64,000 nucleotides of DNA from Megaleporinus macrocephalus. Taxonomy: Eukaryota; Chordata; Actinopteri; Characiformes; Anostomidae. The stretch is taken from positions 7,875,089-7,939,088 of the forward strand of contig CM038725.1 of NCBI GenBank assembly GCA_021613375.1, given 5' to 3'. Below are positions 56,926 through 64,000 of the stretch, one piece after another. A program made the translations under genes and the position numbers. The first letter of the stretch is position 1; every line of letters starts with the position of its first letter. The notes beneath the pieces were generated by a model. It ran no database searches, was not told where the DNA came from, and worked only from the letters and a program-made list of their open reading frames with translations.

Positions 56926-58935
56926 TGTTACAGTTAAAGGCCTATCAGCGTAACAAATAAGCAGTCAGTGTTACAACAGTCAGTGTTACAAACTAGTAAC
57001 TGTGTTACTGCTACATTTACTGTTACTGTAACTGACTACAGTTAGATGTCTATGAGAGCAACAAATGAAAAAAGATATCTATGAAAACTGTAATGGTGTT
57101 ACAGTGTTACTGTTACACTTGCTGTTACTGTATTAGAATAGCAAATGAGAAACAGATCTATGGAAAGCAGCAACTGTTACAGAATGATAATGGTGTTACA
57201 ATATTACTGTTACATTCACTGTTACAGTTAGAAGTCTATCAGATTAAGAAATGAGAAAGTGATCTTTGGAAAACAGCCAGTGTTACAGAACAATAAGACT
57301 ACAGTAATGACTACTGTTACATGTTTATCAGAGTAACAAAAGAGAAAGAGATCTATAAAAAAAACAGACCAGTAGAAGTGTTACAGTGATTATTTTATTG
57401 ACTGTTACTGCAACTGACTACTGTTAGAGGTCTATCAGAGTAAAAATTAAAAAAACTAAAAAAAAACGGATAAATGGAAATCAGTCACTATTACAGACTA
57501 ACACCTGTGTGACAGTGTTACTGTTATGTTTACTTATATTACAGTTAGAGGTCTATCAGAACAGCAATTGAAAAACAAATCTAATAGACTAGTAACTATG
57601 CTACTGTTACATTTACTGTTACTGTCACTGATTAGAGTTAGAGGCCTATCAGAGTAACAAATGGAAAATAAATGTATGAAAAAACAGTAATTGTTACGGT
57701 GCAGCAACATTTCTATTGTTACATTTACTGTTACTGTCACTGACTAGAGTTAGAGACCTATTAGAGTAACAAATGGAAAAGGTATGATAAAACAGTCAGT
57801 GTTACAATGTAGTAACTGTGTTACTGATACATACTCTTACAGTAACTGACTACCGTTAGATGTCTATGAGAGCAACAAATGAAAAAAATATCTATGAAAA
57901 CTGTAATGGTGTTACAGTGTTACTGTTACACTTGCTGTTACTGTATGAGAATAGCAAATGAGAAACAGATCTATGGAAAGCAGCAACTGTTACAGAATGA
58001 TAATGGTGTTACAATATTACTGTTACATTCACTGTTACAGTTAGAAGTCTATCAGATTAAGAAATGAGAAACTGATCTATGGAAAGCAGCAACTGTTACA
58101 GAATGATAATGGTGTTACAATATTACTGTTACATTCACTGTTACAGTTAGACGTCTATCAGATTAAGAAATGAGAAACTGATCTTTGGAAAACAGCCAGT
58201 GTTACAGAACAATAAGACTACAGTAATAACTACTGTTACATGTTTATCAGAGTAACAAAAGAGACAGAGATCTATAAAAAAAGACCAGTAGAAGTGTTAC
58301 AGTGATTATTTTATTGACTGTTACTGCAACTGACTACTGTTAGAGGTCTATCAGAGTAAAAATTTAAAAAACGGATAAATGGAAATCAGTCACTATTACA
58401 GACTAACACCGGTGTGAAAGTGTTGCTGTTATGTTTACTCTTATTACAGTTAGAGGTCTATCAGAGTAAAATTGTGAAAGTGTGAAAGTGTTGCTGTTAT
58501 GTTTACTCTTATTACAGTTAGAGGTCTATCAGAACAGCAATTGAAAAACAAATCTAAAAGACTAGCAACTGTGCTACTGTTGTATTTACTGTTACCATGA
58601 CTGACTATAATTAGAGGCCTATCAGAGTAACAAACGGAAAATACATTTATGAAAAAACAGATTGTTATAGAGCAGCAACAGTTTTATTGTTACATTTATC
58701 GTTACTCTCACTGACAAGAGTTAGAGGCCTATCAGAGTAACAAATAGAAAATAAATTTATGATAAAACAGTCACTGTTACAGAGCAGCAACAGTTTTATT
58801 GTTACATTTATTGTTACTGTCACTGACTAGAGTTAGAGACCTATCAGAGTAACAAATTAGAAACATGTGTGAAATCTAATCACTGTTACTGACTACTAAT
58901 GGTGTTACTGTTACAGTAATTGACTGTACAGTCAA
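56926..58935. repeat. 2-kb degenerate tandem array with an 814-bp higher-order repeat
   Basis: The basic unit of about 100-125 bp reads roughly gttactgttacatttactg, ttactgtcactgactagagt, tagaggcctatcagagtaac, aaatggaaa and a variable spacer. A block of several units starting at 57083 (gaaaactgtaatggtgttac) recurs at 57897, an offset of 814, with high identity over more than 400 bp. Further short internal duplications occur at 58020-58180 and 58440-58510. Open frames in it are shadows. Confidence 0.85.
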
Positions 58936-59640
58936 GTTTTAAAAAGTTTTAATGTTTTAATACACTGTGTGTCTTTGCTTGTAAATGAAGAAAGAATTGA
59001 TTTTTAAGTACACCATGCTTTTATCCTCACTTGTGATAACTAAAAAATCTAAATGTTTGGGACTTTCATTAAGTCAATTTGTACATCCGGTTATTGTGGT
59101 AACAGAACAAAAGCATATGCCTTAATCTTCTTTCTAAAGGCTAATGTTTGGGCCTCAGCCCTCAGTTTAGTTTTCTATTCCAAACATACAGCCCCTTGCT
59201 TATTTTTGTTCGTGTGTATGTTCATGTCCATAACTGGCCTGTAGAAGTATAGAATATCCATGTTAGGTGATGGAGTCAGCCTCTGTATAATGTTGTCAGT
59301 TGGCTAGCGGTTCTCTTCACGCTGTCTGCCAAGAGGAGGTTTGTGTTTGACCCACGTCCTACGGCTCTCCGAGTCCGCACTACAGAGGCACCCGCCTTTT
59401 CCCCAGAGTTGTACGGCGTCCAAGTTAAACCAGTATAACGCTGGCTTGTCTCAAGATGATAAAGATTGACGGTGACGAGCAGAGTTTTTTTCTTTTCTGC
59501 TTTGGCTGCGGCTAACTAGTGTCGGCTCATTTATTTCTGTATGTGGTTGGGACTTTTTCAAGCTGGATCCTGAATTAGAGTCGTAGTCCTTTTCACTTAC
59601 ACGCTTCTTAAAAATCTATGATGACTGAAGAAATATCCTT
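58936..59640. other. Unique sequence, partly GC-richer
   Basis: 59270-59540 is repeat-free with moderate GC and could be regulatory. A short frame at 59053-59244 has no family likeness. Confidence 0.25.
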
Positions 59641-60575
59641 ATCTGAGAGCGTTCGAGCTAAAACTTGAGACGGCACTGACGCAGTTCCCAGTATTGAGAT
59701 CTACCCAATATCAGCAAAAAATGCTGGACTGGATAGAAGAGGAAAATAAGAACGGATCCAATCAGATCTGCAACACACATAGCTTGAAACATCACCAAAC
59801 TGCTTGAAGCACAACAGGACATGAAGGAAAGGAAAGTACATTGCACTTAAATGATTTGTCAGTTCAACTAGTGTGCAAAATCTAGGGGTTCCATGTTGGC
59901 TGGCTTCTTCAACATTGGTGGGCTGCTAAGTCACTCGCCATAATGGCACTAGTTTAACAGGCTTTCTTCTGGAAATGCTTGTTTTAAGTTTGCTAGGTCT
60001 TCCAAACTTTAATTAAGATCTTACACATCTCCTTTTTGACTGTGGTTTGAGAAAGGGTAAACACATTCACCCTTGCCACCGATCTCTTGGGTGATTGGGT
60101 AAGTTTTCAGATTTATAGCATATTGTAAGCGTCCCAGGCATGTTTACAGTGGCTCTGAAGAACCAACTGGGTGAACCAATTCTCAGCAGTTCCACCCTAA
60201 GTTCCACCCTCAGTGCTGCATAAGATTATAAAGGACAGAAGCTTGTCTATTATCCTGAAACAGTCTATTATCCTGTTTTGAGCCCCCAGAATTTAGATTT
60301 TGACCCCCTGTATTTTGCACCTTGAGTTCAACCTAAAAAATTGACTTCATGTGGCTACATTAACTCATTTTGGTCAACCCAAATACAAACTTTGATTAAA
60401 TTAATTGTTGATACATAGTTGTTAGGAGAAATAAAAACAATAGGAAAAAGTGAGATAAAAAATCAATAAAGGGGCAATAATATTAAAATGTAACAAATAG
60501 AATATTTTGCTATATAAAAAATTATGACTATGATGAATACTGTGTCACTGTCAGTTCTAATGTCACACTTGGATA
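59641..60575. other. Unique intergenic sequence
   Basis: No element recognised with confidence. A stretch at 60325-60400 (caacctaaaaaattgacttc) resembles words at 34345 and 34645, so a decayed dispersed repeat is possible. Confidence 0.3.

Positions 60576-60578
<3 letters not shown>

Positions 60579-60654
<76 letters not shown>
60579..60654. repeat. (TA)n microsatellite
   Basis: About 37 TA units. Confidence 0.95.
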
Positions 60655-60659
<5 letters not shown>

Positions 60660-61330
60660 TATATATGTATATGGACCATTCCATCAAATGAGTTCAAATG
60701 CTGCCCCAGGAGTAAAACCTAATCTACTACTACTATCTATTTAAACCCAATATATAATAAATATATAAAAAAATCTATATTTTAAGAATACCTTCTATTC
60801 TTGTAAATAACTAAACAAAACCTTGACCCGAAAAGATGTACTCTTAAGATATAGCTTATTTTCATGACCCTTTTTAAGACTTACAATAATACAATTCTTC
60901 CAGTTCTGTGTGTAAACAATACAGAGAAATATTAAAAGAAAGAAGGAAAAAACGTAACATTTCAAAACATTTTATATATAATGACGTTCATTCCTTCATT
61001 CCAACAGTGTTGGTGAAGATGTGCATACATCTACTTTAGGTTGTTTTGCAAAATAAGTTTTGCAAAAATATTCTAATATTAGAATTTATTTATATATTTT
61101 TTCTATTTCTAGAACTTTTCAGGAGTGTGTGATTTAAGATATATTAACGTTCACAATACTATATGTACCTGTTGTCGTTCTAGGTGCTGCTACTATACGG
61201 AAAAAGAGCTGCATCTACTAAAATTGAAACTTGTCTTATAAATAGTATCCAAATAAAACATTTCCAGAATGTGAAGTTTAGGCTATTGTTCTTTTAAAAC
61301 TAATATAAAGCACCAACTTGACTGAATACA

Positions 61331-61332
<2 letters not shown>
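60655..61332. other. AT-rich intergenic sequence
   Basis: Nothing recognised. Confidence 0.35.

Positions 61333-61405
<73 letters not shown>
61333..61405. repeat. (TA)n microsatellite
   Basis: About 36 TA units. Confidence 0.95.
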
Positions 61406-61409
<4 letters not shown>

Positions 61410-62720
61410 CATCATATATATTAAGCTTTATGATGCATTATCTTAACACTGTTTATGTTATGACTCACACCATGCAAGAAAACCATAAAGCTAAATCATG
61501 TTTCCTCTTGTATTTATGCTCCAAACTATGTGAAAAAATTAAGTATGTAATTTTTATTTGCTAATAGACACCAGAACATCCAACAACTGAACAACTTGGT
61601 TTTAATTACAACATCCTTTCAATAAATCCACCAACAAATCACACAAAAGTAGAAAAGTTGCTCCGGCTTCCGTTTATCATTTTGAAAGCCGCTGACCTCT
61701 CTTAGAAACAACGACGTCACTTCCTGCGCTCATGAATATTCCTTTGAAGTGGTCAATAATTGTAAAGCAAAGTCAGTTTAATTCCTATATCACACTAAAA
61801 CAGCAATAATCCATTATTACTCTTACAGCAGTAACACTAATAACAGACAGTAATAAACACAACGCTCATCAGATTATACAGTAATATTACAAAGCCATGG
61901 TTTTGGTTCCCATGGGGGCGGAGTGGCTTGCAAATAAGCATCCAAAATCATCTAACCAACCATTAAAGTTGTAAATATCTAAATTAATAGGTGGTTTTCC
62001 AGAAAGTTTGTGTTGGATACCACAAAAGGATGGAACAGAGTGACTCCGAAGGCTAGGAAAGAACCACAGGCCTATTAGCTCAATGCTTGCGGCTTATGCT
62101 ATGGCTTACTGCTCCCTCCTAATATTATTACCATAGCTGACCCCTAAGATCATCCGCAGGAAACATCTGAACGAAAGAGGGAAGAGACTGGAAACAGCTG
62201 GCTATGACTACTCTCAGCAATTAAGCCCAACAATCGCGTCCACAAATAGGATCCCGACTCTATGCAGATTTCTCCCACTCCCCCTCAGGCCAGGCAATCA
62301 GCAGCAAACAGGATGCTGAACAAACAGGAAGGAGGTCAGAGGCAGCACCTGTTGGTCTCGCCTCTAGGGCAGTGAAAAAGAACAACTCGACTCTAGACTC
62401 CTGAAAGCGAACACTCCTCAGTGGTTGTTGGCCTGGATGTATGTACTGTTCTGGGAAAAGTCCTCACAGGGGCTTTATGTTATCACTTTACACTGGAACT
62501 AAATGTTCCTCTGACTTTTTTTGTTATTTAATTCTTGTCGGAGATCTTGTGGGAGTGTAGTTTAAAAGAGTTTAAGAAAACATTGTTTGCATAAGTAAAA
62601 AAAATCATACTGTATACTGTAAAAACAGTCAATAAAGACATCATCAGAAATCTGTATATGAATCTTTTCACTATTTTAGTAATCCTGTATGAACTTTATC
62701 CATTAGTGCATGTTGTGAAA
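61406..62720. other. Unique sequence, centre possibly regulatory
   Basis: 61660-61760 and 62020-62420 have higher GC and no repeats. Nothing coding is supported. Confidence 0.25.
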
Positions 62721-62722
62721 AC

Positions 62723-62723
<1 letters not shown>

Positions 62724-62760
<37 letters not shown>
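62724..62760. repeat. (ATT)n microsatellite
   Basis: About 11 units. Confidence 0.9.
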
Positions 62761-62762
<2 letters not shown>

Positions 62763-62807
62763 TTTTTTATTTATAGTCTTTATCCTTATTTTAATATATA
62801 CGCCAAG

Positions 62808-63357
62808 CAACATCAGCTCCACTTACCATATAGGAACACTTTGTAGTTCTACACTTACAGACTGTAGTTCATCTGTTTCTCTGTATACTTTATTACTCTG
62901 TTCTTTAATGATCAGGACCCCCACAGGACCACCACAGAGCAGGTATTATTTGGGTGGTGGGTCATTCTCAGCACTGCAGTGACACTGACATAGTGGTGAT
63001 GTGTTAGTGTGTGTTGTGCTGGTGTGAGTGGATCAGACACAACAGTGCTGCAGGAGTGTTTAAACACTGTGTCCACTCACTGTTCACTCCATTAGACACT
63101 TGGTGGTCCGCCTTGTAAAGTCAGAGACAGTAGCTCATGTGGTGCAGTGCTGAAAATGACCCACCACCCAAATAGTATCTGCTCTGTGGTGGTCCTGTAG
63201 GGGTCCTGATCATTGAATAACATGGTAATATAGTATACAGAGAATCAGATGAACTACAGTCTGTAAGTGTAGAACTACAAAGTGCTCCTATATAGTGGAG
63301 CTGATACCATGGACAATGAGTGTAGATAGAAGGAAGCATAGCTAATGAAGTGGCCAG
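62808..63357. mobile_element. Inverted-repeat MITE (CACCACAGAGCAG family)
   Basis: Long inverted arms: catcagctccacttaccata ... gtagttctacacttacagac ... ggaccaccacagagcaggta on the left (62808-62970) and the reverse complement on the right (about 63150-63310). Between lie gtgttgtgctggtgtgagtg and gtccactcactgttcactcc. Very similar elements are abundant in otophysan fishes (recalled). No transposase. Confidence 0.75.
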
Positions 63358-63358
63358 T

Positions 63359-63359
63359 G

Positions 63360-63402
<43 letters not shown>
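63359..63402. repeat. (TA)n-(TG)n compound microsatellite
   Basis: About 11 TA then about 11 TG units, between two inverted-repeat elements. Confidence 0.95.
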
Positions 63403-63486
63403 ATTTACATTTAATTGATTGAAAACCAAACAAGAACAAAACAAAAGCAGACCTACTAGGTCAACTATTAAGAGTCCTTTAAAAAA

Positions 63487-63566
<80 letters not shown>

Positions 63567-63775
63567 TTTATTTGGAAATAACAAGTGCCCTATTTGGGAC
63601 ACGAACAGCTGTATCTCGTTTGGAGCATTCTCTCTTTCCAGTGTGGGGAGAGGCAGACGCTGGTCTGCACATGCAACAGGAAACAAGGACGTGAACGAAG
63701 GACTCTTAATAGGTGACCTAGTAGGTCTGCTTTTGTTTAGTTCTTGTTTGGTTTTCAATTAATTAAGTGTAAATA
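63401..63775. mobile_element. Inverted-repeat element with terminal arms of about 75 bp
   Basis: The left arm (63401-63477: gtatttacatttaattgatt, aaccaaacaagaacaaaac, gcagacctactaggtca, taagagtcct) and right arm (63700-63772) are close reverse complements. The middle has a (TA)n and about 130 bp of unique sequence. The two mirror-image open frames starting MKTKQE(Q/L)NKSRPTRS are read from the two arms and are not genes. Confidence 0.75.
63491..63562. repeat. (TA)n microsatellite inside inverted-repeat element
   Basis: About 36 TA units. Confidence 0.95.
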
Positions 63776-64000
63776 CAGCACGTTGGATCACTTATGCTGG
63801 GTATTTGTGCGTCTCAGAGTTTCGTCAGGTTTCCCCATCTCTATGTTCAGCCCCTCCACCGGCCCAGCTACTATATATCAGTGCTCTATTAAACCATACA
63901 GAACTAACTATCTATCATAGAGAAGAACAATTAAACCTTACAGAGAAACATTTCTGCATATAAATAGTTCTTAGAGCAATTAAAGGCTCGATATAAAATC
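63776..64000. other. Unique sequence to window end
   Basis: No gene or repeat recognised. Confidence 0.3.

Noticed and set aside
63419..63758. Two mirrored open frames starting MKTKQE
   Set aside because: They are read from the arms of an inverted repeat and run through (TA)n.

Overview
This is a vertebrate, almost certainly teleost, genomic window. It holds one confident protein-coding gene in a large, repeat-rich, gene-poor landscape. The gene is an intronless growth-arrest-specific 1 gene (gas1, positions 17510-18286, + strand). It encodes a 258-residue secreted, probably GPI-anchored protein with two GFR-alpha-like domains of ten cysteines each, and it sits in a GC-rich, CpG-dense island (about 16790-18290). 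A teleost origin is inferred from the very short form of Gas1, the many Tc1-like and MITE families, a common fish retroposon tail, and abundant (TA)n arrays. Several repeats resemble families common in otophysan fishes (characins, catfishes, carps), but the species cannot be fixed from sequence alone. Whether this is gas1a or gas1b is also unresolved.

Layout. 1-1980: nested insertions: an old dispersed element, a retroposon whose tail has grown into a 20-bp minisatellite, and a 526-bp hairpin. 1980-5110: unique sequence, one MITE and an AT-rich 120-bp array. 5.2-16.6 kb: MITEs, tandemly duplicated Tc1 relics, a foldback element, (TA)n arrays, a unique GC-rich stretch (10.87-12.1 kb) and a 144/149-bp two-step array. 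16.6-19.4 kb: gas1 with a recognisable promoter, two nested short uORFs and a long 3' UTR. 19.4-21.4 kb: unique GC-rich flank. 21.4-30.3 kb: duplicated modules, a dense run of one MITE family, a 600-bp tandem duplication and a second tail-derived 20-bp minisatellite. 30.3-53 kb: unique stretches, some resembling conserved non-coding elements, between MITEs and a hAT element with a perfect 8-bp target duplication. 53.0-55.4 kb: a large 24/25-bp minisatellite derived from the terminal repeat of a neighbouring MITE. 55.4-58.9 kb: a decayed Tc1 transposase, that MITE, and a 2-kb array with higher-order structure. 59-64 kb: unique and AT-rich sequence plus two inverted-repeat elements.

No second gene, RNA gene, CRISPR array or operon is supported. 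Most open frames are shadows of gas1 or translations of simple repeats. The unique GC-richer islands on both sides of gas1 are candidate long-range regulatory elements, which would suit a developmental Hedgehog co-receptor gene, but conservation could not be tested here. The most unusual pattern is that all three large minisatellites grew from the terminal few tens of bases of a transposable element, twice independently from the same retroposon family.
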